Below, in pieces: positions 11,495 through 24,300 of a DNA stretch of 64,000 nucleotides. A program made the position numbers and the translations under genes. Origin of the DNA: Chinchilla lanigera (taxonomy: Eukaryota > Chordata > Mammalia > Rodentia > Chinchillidae); assembly GCF_000276665.1 (NCBI RefSeq), contig NW_004955435.1, positions 5,493,271-5,557,270 on the forward strand, written 5' to 3'. The notes beneath the pieces were generated by a model. It was not told where the DNA came from and searched no databases. It was given only the letters and a program-made list of their open reading frames with translations. The first letter of the stretch is position 1. Every line of letters begins with the position of its first letter.

Positions 11495-11662
11495 TTTTTG
11501 TTTGTTTGTTTGTTTTGGCTTTTTGAGACAGGATCTCACTATGCAGTTCAGGCTGGCCTTGAGCTCACTTTGTAGCCCAGGCTGGTCTCAAACTTGCAAC
11601 GATCCTCCTGCCTCAGCATCCTGAGTGCTGGGATAATAGACATGCACCACCACACCCAGAAA
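11495..11662 (-). mobile_element. B1 SINE, antisense
   Basis: A GTTT-type tail, GAGACAGGATCTCACTATGC, two internal CAGGCTGG units, TGAGTGCTGGGATAATAGAC. Target duplication GGGTCATAGA at 11485-11494 and 11663-11672. Confidence 0.93.
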
Positions 11663-12371
11663 GGGTCATAGAATTTCATAATTGGAAAGAAATTTATTAA
11701 TAATTTAGTTTTCCCTCTCTTTTGTAGCTGTGGAAATTGAGATTTATAGTAGATAAATTTAAATAACTTTTGTCACCAACTCACACTAGGAAAAGTTTTG
11801 TGATTCTCCCATTCCAGAATTTTCTATATAAATTATCTTCACAAGCTATGTTTTGCTTATGTTTATTGTTTAAACTAAAAATATACACACATAAGTGTGC
11901 TTAAGAATTTATATTTGGCTTATTTCAACACATGAATCCAGCTTTCTCTAGCTAGAGACATGTTAGTAAAATACACAGTGTATTGTATAATACTGTGCTG
12001 ATTCTTCAGAAATATATATTTTTCCAGAAAATCAAGCTCCATTGTTAATTTCTTTGGTTGTGAAAACAAATATGTGGATCAGAGAAAAAAATCTTAACTG
12101 GGGTAATTCCTGACCAGAATTGGGGGTCACAGAATCACGTACCAGATTTTATAAGCAAATTCATATAAGCACATTGTATAAGCATGTTTATATAAGCACA
12201 ATTTCCTCCTTTATTTTGTTCCAGTAAGTATTGTTATACAGGTTGAACTTTAGAAGTACAATTTGCATTGTGAGAAAGCATGCATGTAGATACATTAATA
12301 ATCAAATGTTCTGTGATACAATGCCAAGCATTTGTTTTCAGTCTCAGCATAGCAGAAGTTTTCTGGTGAAG

Positions 12372-12524
12372 GTCTGTCCTCTGTGTTGTATATTTCGCAG
12401 CATCCCCGGGGTCTGCTTACTAGGTGCCAGTAGCACGCCCCCTGTTGTAACAAGAAAGCTTCCAACACTGCCAGATGTTCCGGAGTGTGGGTGAAGGGTG
12501 AGCCCAGTTAAGAACTACTGCTGT
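12372..12524 (-). mobile_element. MER5-like hAT-Charlie MITE, antisense
   Basis: GCAGCATCCCCGGGGTCTGC, CTAGGTGCCAGTAGCAC, ACTGCCAGATGTTC and GTTAAGAACTACTGC follow the MER5-type consensus. Confidence 0.75.
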
Positions 12525-12854
12525 GAAGTAAGGCTGCTTTCTTCAGGTTTTTTTAAGACTACTTAAAAATATTTCTGTGAATAACTTCCCTTTCATCTCC
12601 AGGTTAAATATCTTTCCTGTGCTGCAGCCGCAGTGGCTTACTTGCTTTTTTCTTAGTATCTGCAATATTTATTCTCACTTCTCGTGCTCCCGTGTTAATT
12701 TTGACCCAGCCATACTGCACAATCAAGTGTGTGTTTTTAGCCCTTGGCTAAGCCGATTTCTTCGTCTGTGATGGCTTTTAAAAAATTGTTTCATTTTCCT
12801 GATACTATGTTTCATAGACATTATAACCTTAGGAAACAAAATGAACCTGTAAAA

Positions 12855-12915
12855 CATTAGGGTAGGTATTTTTATTCTCATTTTGTATATAAGGAAATTA
12901 AGTGCCTGTTTCTAG
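12855..12915 (-). repeat. MIR fragment
   Basis: ATTCTCATTTTGTATATAAG GAAATTAAG matches the conserved MIR core read from this strand. Confidence 0.5.
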
Positions 12916-13114
12916 TACAGCAAACGTTTTCTTTTTGTCCCTGGTAAGTGTAGTTTTATAAGTATTTGGGTTTTATATTTAGAGGCTCTTCATGAAAGGA
13001 AAAAGGAAGGGAGGGAGGTAAGGGACAAAGGACAGAGGAGGGAAGGAAGGGAGAGAAAGCAAGGTTGGGAAACCCCTTGAGATGATAAAAACCGGCACAG
13101 GGTAGACCGTGATC

Positions 13115-13267
13115 ATTTATTTGTTTGTTTGCCTGCTTGTTTGAGACAAGATCTTGCTATATACTCCGCTGGCTTTGAACTCATTATGTAGCACAGGCTG
13201 GCCTTGGACTAGTCCTGCCTCAGCCTCCCAAGCGCTGGGATCACAGGCATGTGCCACCTCAGCTGCC
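13115..13267 (-). mobile_element. B1 SINE, antisense
   Basis: GAGACAAGATCTTGCTATAT, CAGCCTCCCAAGCGCTGGGA. Target duplication TAGACCGTGATC (13103-13114) and TAGACAGTGATC (13268-13279). Confidence 0.93.
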
Positions 13268-13719
13268 TAGACAGTGATCTGGTCTTACCGTTTAAGTCAC
13301 CGTAGTAGCATCCTTTGAGATTCAGCCCCTTTAAACACCTCCACCATTCACAGCAGCACCCTCATGCCCGGCAGCCTTAGGTCTTCCCAAGGGGAACAAA
13401 CCTGAGAATTTTTGGTTGCTTCCAAATGGTTTATTGCTAGGAACAAGGAGAGATCAGCAATTCACTGTTTACACTCAAGTCTGGGAGCAGCACTGCTAGA
13501 GGCACTTCTGAAGCTTCCCGAAGCTTCGACTGCCCCGGAGTCTCTCCTTTGACAGTTGCTTGCCTGCCTTTCCGGCCTTCTCCACGCAGTTCTGTGAATG
13601 AGAGACTTTTCACATCTTCCAGCATTCAAATATTTTGCACATGGAATAAACAAAAGAAAAATTTAAATAGGGGATGTGGGACGATTGATGGGAAGCAGGT
13701 GCTCTCAGAGGTAATATTG

Positions 13720-13735
13720 TGTTGCCATGGCAACA
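13720..13735. promoter_or_regulatory. Perfect palindromic RFX X-box
   Basis: TGTTGCCATGGCAACA is a 16-base perfect palindrome containing GTTGCCATGGCAAC, the optimal RFX-family dimer site. It lies about 2.6 kb beyond the proposed end of the EXTL2 transcript. Function is inferred from the motif. Confidence 0.6.
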
Positions 13736-13739
13736 TTTC

Positions 13740-14470
13740 TGGAGGCATTTGTGCACCCCAGGCCCTAAAAACATGAATATTACATTATTGGACTTGTTTT
13801 TAGAGAAATAATGAGATATGCTAAAAAAATATGAATTCAAGGCAAGAATGCTTATCCAAATGCTGTTAGAAATTTAAGAAATCATCAAATAAAATGGTGA
13901 TATGATTACACAAATCATGGCTTATTCATACAATGAAATACCACATAAATCATGGTACTGTCATGCAAATAAATATATGCCTAAAAAGTCTGCAGGAATT
14001 GGGAGGGGACTATGAATTTCTTCTTTAATATGCTAAATTGCTAGAATGAATATGTATGGCCACAATGATACTACAGGTGAACGGAAGAATGCAAATGACA
14101 AGAATTCATGGCTCATTGCTATTGTTATGCAGAAACAATTTCCTGCGTATCTCACCTGGTGGATGCAGGGCTTTTCTATGTGTGGGTGACATGCTGTGGG
14201 ATTAACACACTTTATGATCAATACCTGATCACCCAAAGCTTTCAAAGCGTTGTGCTACATTTTACATCATCTATGACCATTAATCCTGGTATCAAAAATT
14301 AAGAAATGCCTAGCAGATTAGTAAAGCATGCTTCTGGGTGTATCTGGGTGTGAAGCAGGCATGGTCTTGGGTACTATATGTGGTCCCTCTCTCTGGCACT
14401 GTTCCCCTACTTTGCTTCCCAGCTGCCTACACAAGCTATCTCATTTATTTTTTAAAGAAAAAAAGTAAAA
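13740..14470. other. Intergenic, unclassified
   Basis: No gene recognised. Around 13900-13990 the text (TATTCATACAATGAAATACC) resembles a small old LINE fragment. Confidence 0.4.
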
Positions 14471-14479
14471 GAAAAAAGA

Positions 14480-14640
14480 AAAGACCAAGATAGATATTAT
14501 TCTCATTTTGTAGATGAGGAAATTGGGGCTCTGAGTGGTTAATGAAATGTCTAGCAAGGATTTGAGCCCAAGAATTCTAATGGCAAAGTCTGCACTTAAC
14601 TCCTAAACTACATTGTCTCTCACTTTTAAGCCTGAGCATG
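14480..14640 (-). repeat. MIR element
   Basis: TATTCTCATTTTGTAGATGA GGAAATTGGGG, then TTTGAGCCCAAGAATTCTAA, in MIR order. Confidence 0.7.
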
Positions 14641-14699
14641 CACTTTTAAGCCAGAGCATCTTTCTGGATCATGTACATCAAGAAAAGAAGTGAAAAACA

Positions 14700-16056
14700 A
14701 ACAAACTTCTCACATGAAGAAATACAAATGGCAAATAAACATGAAAAAATGCTCAACATCATTAGTCATTTGAGAAATGCAAATTAAAACACTGAGATTT
14801 CATCTCAGCACAGAAAGAATGGCTATCATCAAGAAATCAACCCATAACAAATGCTGGCGGAGCTGTGGGGAAAAAGGAACCCTTCTCCACTGCTGGTGGG
14901 AGTGCAGACTGGTGCAACCACTGTGGAAATCAGTCTGGAGATTCCTCAGTAAACTAGGATTAGAGGTCCCATTCAACCCAGCTATTCTCCTCCTGGGTAT
15001 TTTTCCAGAACTGAAAACATCATACCACAGCGATATGTGTGCACCCACGTTTATAGCAGCACAATTTGTAATAGCTCAATGTTGGAAACAACCCAAATCC
15101 CGATCAGCTGAGGAATGGTTAAAAAAGATGTGGTATTTTTATACAATGGAGTATTACAACTACTAGAGACCATACTCATAAGTGAAATAAATGAAACTCA
15201 CATGTGTAAACATTGTATTTCCTCCCTAGTATAAGAACCTGAAAGAGTAAATAAAATCTGAAAGGTACAATAGATACTGTGAAAGGGAAAAGAAACTGCT
15301 CACATAGGAATGAGCAAGTGAGACGAAGGAGGGGAGGGCAAAAAGGAAGAGGAAAAAAGTATGTGCATGTTTACACAGGGTAGCTAGGATAACTGCACTG
15401 CTAATATCTATTGGTTTATTGAAAGGAACAGTTAATGTGTAATTGATCAATCTTGCATGCCTGTATCTGGTTATATGTGCAACCATTTTGAAGACGACAT
15501 CATATAACAACCACTGTTAATATCCTATCACCATGTTTTGAAATTCTGTATCATTTTTTTTCTCTAGCTGTTTTATGTATTTGTTTCTATTTTGCTTTTT
15601 TAAAATGAGAAACAATTTATATGTGTAGACAAGGATAGCTGGGTTAGGTGTATTGCTGACATCTGTAGTTTATTGAAAGGAAAAGTCAATGCTTAAAATA
15701 TTTTTTCTTGGCGTTTTGCACGCTTGAATCTGGTAATCAGAACGACTCACCTGCAAACAACAATATGCAGTATAAGAACCATTGCCGAACTCCTACCATC
15801 TTGTATGGTGAAGCTCTGCATCATTTCCAGTGCTACTTTTTTATTACTTTTTACCGTCTTTGATTGTTTGATCAATCTTACAGCTGGTGGACTGAGCAAT
15901 TTCACTGAAGATAATAGTACGTGATGTAGCAACCAGCGTTAATTCCTATCATTTTGTTTTGTGGTCATGTATTGTTATTGTTTTTGTGTTGTTTTGATTT
16001 TGTCTTCATTGTTGTTTTGTTAGTTTTCTAATTTCTAAAATAATAAAGGAAAAAAA
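14700..16056 (+). mobile_element. L1, sense: ORF2 C-terminus and 3'UTR
   Basis: An open stretch at 14777-15166 encodes the L1 ORF2 C-terminal region with the Cys-rich motif CGEKGTLLHCWWEC and the following VQPLWKSVWRFL. The frame then ends and a 3'UTR of several similar modules follows (about 15360-15530, 15616-15800, 15840-15960) to an A-rich end near 16056. 5' truncated, not autonomous. Confidence 0.9.
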
Positions 16057-16113
16057 ATAAGAAAAGATGATTTTAGTAATTAATGTCATGAGGAAGGAAA
16101 TTTCTTTTAAAAA

Positions 16114-16208
16114 TTTTTTTTGTTTTTTTTTCCAGTATTGGGAACTGAACTCACGACCTTGCACTTGCCAGGCAGGCGCTGTGCCGCTGAGCTAAATCCC
16201 CAGCTCCC
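16114..16208 (-). mobile_element. ID-type SINE, antisense, just beyond the EXTL2 polyadenylation site
   Basis: T-run, CCAGTATTGGGAACTGAACT and on to AAATCCCCAGCTCC. Target duplication TGAGGAAGGAAATTT (16089-16103) and TGAGGAAGGGAAATTT (16209-16224). Confidence 0.93.
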
Positions 16209-16379
16209 TGAGGAAGGGAAATTTAAAGCAATATGGGAAATGAAATCAGGGACTATTTTCCCAATGGGAAACTTTCTCATGAAGAATGGAGCTTATTTTT
16301 TGTTTGATTTTCAGCAACTGAGTATACAGAAATTTGTAAAAACATACACCATAAAAAACGAGTCTACTTAATCAACATG

Positions 16380-17897
16380 GAACACACGGATGGTTAAAGT
16401 TTATTTTATTCATCAGATGATGGAATACCAAGAGGCAAAAAAATACTACCAAGATTGGAGAAAGCTGATAATTTACATTATCTATTTTTAGTGAGGTTCC
16501 AAGTTTTTTATGACATTAAAACACACACTACAATATAAAAAAAAAAAGCAAAATATACTCAATGGCACGATGACAGCATAATTAGGACATCAACCGTGGT
16601 TTTCTTATCCTCACAACTTTGCAATTTTGAGACTGTGTAGGCATAATGTAAACAGATGGGAAGGACAGTCACCTCAGTGAGGAGGAAGAAAATGATGAAG
16701 GAAAAGATGGAGGTTTAATAAGGTATTCCTTGCCGCAGTGGCGGAGAAGGTCTAACCCGACACTGAGGGACACAGATACTAATTCACCCAGCAGCGTGGG
16801 TACCCTAACAATGAACTGATGAGGAGCCCCAAGGGATTCTTCCGCTGTGACTCAGCTATACTTTCCTTAACTGTGTAATGGACATTTCATCAGGATGCAT
16901 AGTGCCTTAGATCTTTTTTGAAAAAACCAAAAAAAAAAAAAAAGTTCTGAAGGCAAGGATGTATAACACACGGCTGTACAGTATATCCATGAGATATGCT
17001 ATGCTTCAATAAAGATGCTTTGATGTGAAGGGTTTTAACTTCTGCTACTTCCTATTTAATCATTCTTTCAGAAGTCATTTTGTATGTTTCTTAAACACAT
17101 ACTTGATGTAAAATATAAAAATATGCATACATTCTCAAGGTCAGATTCAGTAACCAAGCTCGGTTACACCCTTACTCCTTCCTGCATATGGAGTTGCACA
17201 TAAAAACCGAAGGCTGCATCTTCTTGGTGACCCATGCAGTGTGCGCACACAACTCAAGTACACAACTAGACGTCCCTTATACCCTAAAACCTACCCTCCC
17301 AGTTACAACAGGCTTAACTACAAAAATGAAAGCACTGACAGCTGCATCTAAACCATGCTGGGCAGTAAATCTGGTCGGAAGGGCCACAAGAAAAACACTG
17401 GCAGCTAAGCACGGATCTCCCTTGTTTTCACATGGGAGGGAGATCATTCTCACCTTACATGGCTTTTCCCTACGCTGCAAGCTTTTGCTAAACAGGCATT
17501 TCAGGTTTGAAAATAAAACGATCCCTTTCAGTGAAAAAGCCGAGAGACGCCTCTCTGGAGTTTCTGATCCTGGAAATGGCTTGCTCTAGGTCCTTAAGGC
17601 AAAGGCCAGTAATCAAATAAACTGTGGAACCGCTTCAGGTTGTAAACAATAGAACTGCTGACCAAGGACTTAACCCTGGATGAAAACATTCTGCAAAAAG
17701 GCCTGTGTGGATAAAACCAGCTTCTTTGTTCTTGAGGTTAATGTGACTTTTATATCCTAGAGGTGTTGCGTATTTTTTCTACCGCGGAGATTTCTGGACT
17801 AGATAAAAGTTCATGTTGTTGCGTAAAAACAAAAATACATAGCATGGACAAGCTACTCAAATATCAAGCACTTTTCAGGTTTGCTTCCGTTTTACTT
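16380..17897 (-). other. EXTL2: EXTL2 3'UTR (proposed extent)
   Basis: About 1.5 kb follows the stop with no other coding signal. Two overlapping AATAAA hexamers are read on the minus strand at 16410..16400, followed about 15-40 bases downstream by a GT-rich stretch (GTGTGTTCCATG). These would end the transcript near 16380. No other AATAAA was seen on the minus strand between the stop and this point. The 133-codon open frame on the plus strand at 17188 is antisense to this UTR and looks fortuitous. Confidence 0.6.
16400..16410 (-). terminator. Overlapping AATAAA polyadenylation signals for EXTL2
   Basis: The plus strand reads TTTATTTTATT, so the minus strand has AATAAAATAAA, two overlapping canonical hexamers. 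A GT-rich element lies just downstream. This assigns the EXTL2 cleavage site by position only. Confidence 0.6.
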
Positions 17898-18386
17898 TCA
17901 CACTTTACTTTTATGGTTGGCATAGGGAAAACCAAATTGGGAAATCATAATGTTGGAGTACTTTAACGGCATGCTGTCATAGATCTTAACAAGCTTATTT
18001 ATACAATAAGATCGCTGCAGGAAGTGCTCGGCCCGATGCCACATTCCAGAATAGCCGCTGTTGGTTTCTTTTTCTGAATTGACCATGTTTACAGGTTTCA
18101 CAAAGATCCCTGATGTCTTCCCAATGTGCTTGGCGATGATGAAATTCATGGCAATATCATCACAGTTTTGGGTTTCGTCTATTAAAGCGTGGGTGGCTGA
18201 AGGCTGTTTCTGAAAGAGTTCGAGATACCTGCTGCTGAAGAACGAGGCTCCGATCAGCACCATGGAGTACTGGTCACCGTTCCCACACCCTGGTGTCTGC
18301 AGTTCAAAGCCTCCGTAACTGTAGATACCTGATGACGTAGAAACGTGCTTTCTAGGGATGAACCCCACGATCTGATCAGGAAATTG
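17898..18386 (-). CDS. EXTL2: EXTL2 terminal coding exon
   Basis: The exon starts at CAA (Gln169) after TCTCTTCAG and runs to the stop at 17898. It encodes the C-terminal 162 residues: [14 protein letters not shown], then the NCDD catalytic segment (Asp245), SGMWHRAEH and the acceptor-binding C-terminal part with Arg293, ending [12 protein letters not shown]. The frame is intact. Confidence 0.97.
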   Translation of the reverse strand, partial: QFPDQIVGFIPRKHVSTSSGIYSYGGFELQTPGCGNGDQYSMVLIGASFFSSRYLELFQKQPSATHALIDETQNCDDIAMNFIIAKHIGKTSGIFVKPVNMVNSEKETNSGYSGMWHRAEHFLQRSYCINKLVKIYDSMPLKYSNIMISQFGFPYANHKSKV

Positions 18387-21300
18387 CTGAAGAGAGGGAA
18401 AAAGAGAAATTAAGTGTGGCATTTCTTTAAGCAGACAGTGAAAAAAGGACATTTATTACAGAAAGAACGAAACTGATCAACTTTTCCTTATTACTCATTT
18501 CTACATCTTACTGTCACGTAATTCCAAACAATTTTATAAATCTGTAACCTAAGCTTACAGGTCAAGGTCCATCACAACCCAACTCTCTGAAAGAAAAAAA
18601 GCTCTAACCTCACACAGTCTCCTAATTTTAACATCATCTAACCTTGACAAATTCCAGCCACTCAAGTCTGCTGTGAGAGAAGGTGCTTGCATAGATGCTA
18701 TTTACTGTAGGAGATAAGATGTAGTATTATTCTGAATAACTGTTCTGGTCTCTTTGGCAAATATATAACTATAGTTCTCTCTATATAATTGTACTGTTTT
18801 TCTGTATTGATTTAGTATTTCTGAAAGTTACTGTGGACTTTAAACATTATAAATACTTTTATATTTTTGTTCTTTCTAGCTTGGGTATTTATTTCCTTTT
18901 TAAAATATGAATATAAATACATAAAAAGTGAATTATATATAATTGGTTCACACAATTTGGTTTGCAAGCAGAAGTGTTTGACAAAATTTTATTTTTGCTT
19001 TCAAACTCTGCATCAGGTGACAAACACAACCAGACACCTTTTCCACAGAAACCCAAATGTGGCAATCTTTTCCAAAACTGTAGAACAAATTAAGTTTGTG
19101 AACCAAGATATCATTGTATATGCATATATGCATATAAGCGTAAATGAGAGTTGTGTCAAGATCTTTGAAACAAAGAGTAGCAAAATGCTAGTAATATTAA
19201 TGTGAGAGTGACGAAAATAAAACAAAAGCAGCGAAGGAAAGAAACATACTGACGCATGGGAGAGAGGCAGAGACTTACGGGATGGAAAGCTCAGTTCATT
19301 CCTGGAAAGACCGCAAGCTTCCTTCGTGTACTGAACAGACCCTAAACTCGCGGCACACACACACAGCCAATGAGGGTGGGTTAAATCTCACTTCAAATCA
19401 GAGGACTCACAGTCCAGGGAAGTATGGTACAAACACGCGAACGAAGACAATGCGAGGGTAAGCTGTAAACGTAGCTGGGTAGTTTCACGGGAGCATGGAG
19501 GACAGAGTGACAGCAGTGTTGCTGCACGGAAGTGGGAGGTCACACAATCTGAATGAAAGACATTTCCCACAGGGCTAGTGTAGGAGAAAGGGTAACAATG
19601 AAAACGGAAGGAACAGGCACATGCAGAAGAGCAGTGACACCACACATCTTGCTGGCCCGTATCCCTCGAATCGTTACACATGCAGGGCCTTGCTCAGACT
19701 CATCGTGACGGGCCAGATTTCCCTGGGTAATAGATTCAAACTGCTCTGGACAATTTCATGAATAAAACCTAGTATCACAGCTATACCTCCTGAACTATGG
19801 TTTACTAGGATTGTTCCAATTAGCCATAGTCCTTATATTCTGTCTTCCATCATCTTTACTTTTTGAGTAAACAATTTTTTTAACCGTTCATAGAAATCTC
19901 ACAGCTGAAGTATATTATATTAGAACTTTCTGCCTGAGAAGCTTTAATTTACAGGGCTAGAAAAACTGCTGTGGACACTTACCATAAATACCTCATGTTG
20001 TTATATCCCAAGCTGTTAATGAAGGGTAGTTGTTACAGTGCAAATTAGATAGTTTATTGGGTAGCACTGCGTCTAATCATTTTACAGGGCTTCAGACTAT
20101 TTGTATGCAATGCTGGATTCAGCCGATTGTGTTACAATTATGAAAGTCAGATATTATTAATCCATACCCAGTAGGAAAACTAGTGAGCAATAAAGTCCTG
20201 TTTATCCAAGCTAGGATTCAGGGAAAAACAAAAGAGAAACCTGCCCCACCACAATGGTACACGCAGAACCACTGCTGCAGAATTTGTAAACAACAGTCTT
20301 AGAACCAGGATTAAATTTTGGTTTCTTTCACAAAAAGTTATATACAGTAGTAATATAAAGACACGTATCTCCTCTGAGACACCTGTCTGTGGTCTGTGTA
20401 GAAAGCTACCCTGCACTCTAGTTTTTGGTTTATCAGATCACGTCTTCATTGTTCTCTAGAAGGGAAGTCCAGTTCTCCTTTCCAGTTGTTGTGGTTTGTG
20501 TCTGGGTGTCCCCCCAAAGCCTCATTTGTTCGTGGGGGCCAGGCTTTTTGGAAGCATCTGAATCTGGAATTTGTGACTGGTTCACTGTGTAGGGCTGGGA
20601 TTGGCAGTGTGAGCGCTACACCTACTCTAGGGCAGGTAGCCTGCATACAGTGTAAAGGAGGGAAAAGAGGCTTGCTCCCCTCTTTTGCTCTTGCTGCTTT
20701 TGGGTGTCTCCCACTGCCATGAGCTGTTGCCCCGCTGCCACGTCACCCTGGTTTGGAGCCAGCTGATTATGGACTGAAACCTCTACAAACTGTGAGCTAA
20801 ATAAATCTTTCCTTGCTTAACTTTGGGTGTTGGGTATTGTGTCTTAGTAACAAGAAAAAAGTAACTGATACACCAATATACTATTAATTAAATATAGATA
20901 AAATATTATAAGTTTAAGGTTGGTTTAATTAAGCTCAGGAAAACTTGATTAGTCTATACCAACTTCAACTATCTTTTAGACAAATAACTAAGTAGCATGT
21001 TTTGAGTACCTCCTAGGTTAAACCACGTTGGCCTGAATAAACACTGGATAAAACTCCACACAAGAGGTTTCATAAAGGACATAGCAACATTACCTGCCAA
21101 ACTGAGAAAGCAAAAACAAGGTCCTGGGCACTGATCAGTGTGTCATCATCTACCATTAACACCGCTGAAAGGAAATGAAAAAAAAATTTATATTGAACAG
21201 TTTGCAAAGGAAAATAAAAGTAGTTAAGGTACACTTGTGTCTATGGAGATTGTAAATAAAGTTCGTGGTCCAATTAGTAAATAAGAAATGTACTGGAAAA

Positions 21301-24300
21301 ATTTGTCTAGTAGAAAAAATCTTTTTTTTTGGTTTTTCTCCGGTACTGGGAACCGAACTCACGACCTTGCGCTTGCCAGGCAGGTGCTTTTGCCGCTGAG
21401 CTAAATCCCCAGCCCCAGAAAAAATCTTTTTGAATTATAATTGGTTTTACAACTACCCAAGGTGGACATAATCATGTAATGATCATCCACCATTCTAGAA
21501 ACAAATGAATCTCTAAGTCAAGTCAAGTTTCTTTCAAGCAAATTACAACCTCAAGAAACTGACAAATAGTGACAAAAAACAATTAAGCTAAATAATACCT
21601 TAGTATTTCCTGTTATGCAATGTTTGTACTATAGCACGTCTTTCTTTTTGCAATATCTTTATTATTATAAAATATGTCATTTTCTCTCCAGTAAGCTGTA
21701 TTATAAGAGCTTAGAAACTGCTCCTTTAAGCTTTTCAAATCATGTTCTTATGATTAATTTCTTACTTCTCCAGCGAAGACAAGTAAAAGTCAAAAGTCCA
21801 CATACCATTCCAGTTCTGATGGACCACAGCCCTTATAGTCTCAGAACCCAGGTTCAACTCACCATTGGTTTCCACTTCAGGGAAGACCTGGAGACGATTT
21901 CTCATTCTGTTTGCTGTTTGGTGTTTGAAGATCACAGGGACAGGGTGAGGCCCCAGAGAATCCCATAACTCATCTGGCCCCTTTTCCCCAACGTTGTTCC
22001 ATACTACAATCACTTTGTGCAGATGTGGTACTGCCTGATAATGATTTAAAAGTCTCAGTAAGAGATCTGTTCTATTGTATGTCTGCATGATAAGAGTAAA
22101 AGAATCCAGAGCAGATGTGCCCTGGGATTTTGTTTCCCTACGCAAAGTAAGCATCTTGTCTTCTTTGATATTGGGAAGTAAATTGGTCAAGGCCCCAGCT
22201 ACCAGGAGCAACATGAGGATGACCACCAAAGAGAAACGAAGCACCCGGATCCCCATGACTCTCCCGGGAAGTTTGCAGATGTGGCAACACCTGGAACAGA
22301 AATGAGTACAAAATACAGAATATTAACATTCTTGCCAATCGCTGCATTTTTATGTTTTTTCAGTGGAAAGAAATCAATCTTAGTTTAGGTGATTCAAATT
22401 TACTTCTCCCTTGCTCATCAAAAGATGATCTGGCCTAAGAGATAAAAACTATAGCCCAATATTCCTTTCCTTTGGCCCTGCTCGTGCAGTCACAGACAAG
22501 AGATCTTATACAGACCACGGAAGAATTAAGTTCTCTCAAGTTTGACCTTATCTTACCACTGATAATCTGCATCTGCGATTATGTCTAAAATGGGACCTAT
22601 TTCCCATAGTAATATATTAATTTTAAATTTATATGCTGGTAGCAAACTTTCCCCCCATATAACATCATATACAGAGCCAGAACACATGAAGCAGGTAACA
22701 ATGATAACAGCAGCGGCAAATAATTCTGGTGGATTTATGACTCCTCAGGCCTTGCACTGTGTTTCACAGATCATATTACGCATTTACTCATTTACAGAAT
22801 TAAACAGATAGCATTTGTGCAGGCACTGTTCTAGGTTTTACTCACACAGCAACTGAGTAAAATATAAAGCGTCTGCTGCTAGTATCTGAGGAGACAGGGA
22901 GAGACAAATAAATTCAAATGATTATGTAGGACAGTGGTCATGAAGAGACTATGATTATGAGGAAAATAAATCAGAATGATGTGATAAGCAAGGGCCAGCC
23001 TATGAAGGGCTTTGACAACCTCAATAAGCATACAGATTTTATTCTACATGACAGGGAAAGCCATTCAAGGGCTGATTAGGAGAATATTGAGATTTGATTT
23101 ATCTTCTATTATTATTATTCTCATTTAATACATACAGAGGATAATTGCATACAGAGGATGAGTAATTTTCCCAAGATTACTAATCAATTTAAGTAATGGA
23201 GCTAGAATTTTTATCCGGAAAATCTGGCCCCAGAGCCCAGGCTGCTCATCACTGTGGACTGTAGCGTGCTACCTGGGTCCAAATCCAGGTTGGAACTGCG
23301 GTCAGGCTCTCGAGCTTCCGAAGCTCCCTATTTGCAGTACAAATCACACAGTCACGCGCCCGGCGACTCATTCCTTTACTCCCAATACCCACGGGTCCCC
23401 CACACGGCCATAAAACAGCAATGAAAGAATAACTGATATGCATGGCTTGGGTATTCATCCGTTAAAATATTTTTTTTCTAATCAAACTTCTCAGTTTTGT
23501 ATGTGAGAAAAGGTCAAATCTTTTCTTTTTTTGGTATCAGGAGTCAAGCTCACGACCTCGCACTTGCTGGGCAGGTGCTGTGCCGCTGAGCTAAATGCCC
23601 AGCCCAAAAGGTTAAATCTTAAGACAGTTTTACAGCGACCTAGAACTGATTACTGGTTTCTACACAATTGCACTTCTACGCTTACCGACTCCTACTAGTG
23701 CCTTTGTCCTTCAATTATTTGTTTTTAATTCCTTTGTTATTTCTGCTTCTGCCTCCAGATTTCTTACTCCTCTGCAAGTCTCCAGAACCCTTACAGACGT
23801 GTCCTTATTTTTCATTCTGGTAACTGCCGCATCCTGTCCATTTTAGCTACACATGGATTCAGTCTGCTATGACTGCAGCCACCTGAAGCTGTAACTCCGT
23901 GCTTTCACCAGGGTAAGATTAGTAGTTTTTCCCTGCAGCTTCCCAGCCTATTACAAATGACAAGAACCTCACAGTGGTATCTGGAGCCACACAACCAGGC
24001 ACACGCGGGCAGAAGAGCTGCTTCACAGTGGCAGGGAACAGTCACTGTCCCAAGCGCAATTAGTTTGCAACGGTCCAGGTTTGAAAAGCAACGTTACCTT
24101 GATGGTGAGCTTTCTACGGAGTTTCAAAGCTATTCTCTCCCAGACTTTCTCTGCAGTTTATTTAAAACAGCAATTCTGTTTCCTGGCCTGTCACGGCTAC
24201 ACTCTAAGATATGAATAAAAAAAATTATTTCTCAAGTAACCTCGGCTTTACTATGATTATCTCTCAAGGATAGTAATTTAAGGCTTTAGAGTACCACATT

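Noticed and set aside
14777..15166. 129-codon open frame as a novel Cys-rich protein
   Set aside because: The CGEKGTLLHCWWEC motif and flanks are the L1 ORF2 C-terminal region, embedded in L1 3' sequence.
17188..17589. 133-codon plus-strand open frame
   Set aside because: It is antisense to the proposed EXTL2 3'UTR, without any domain or splice support.
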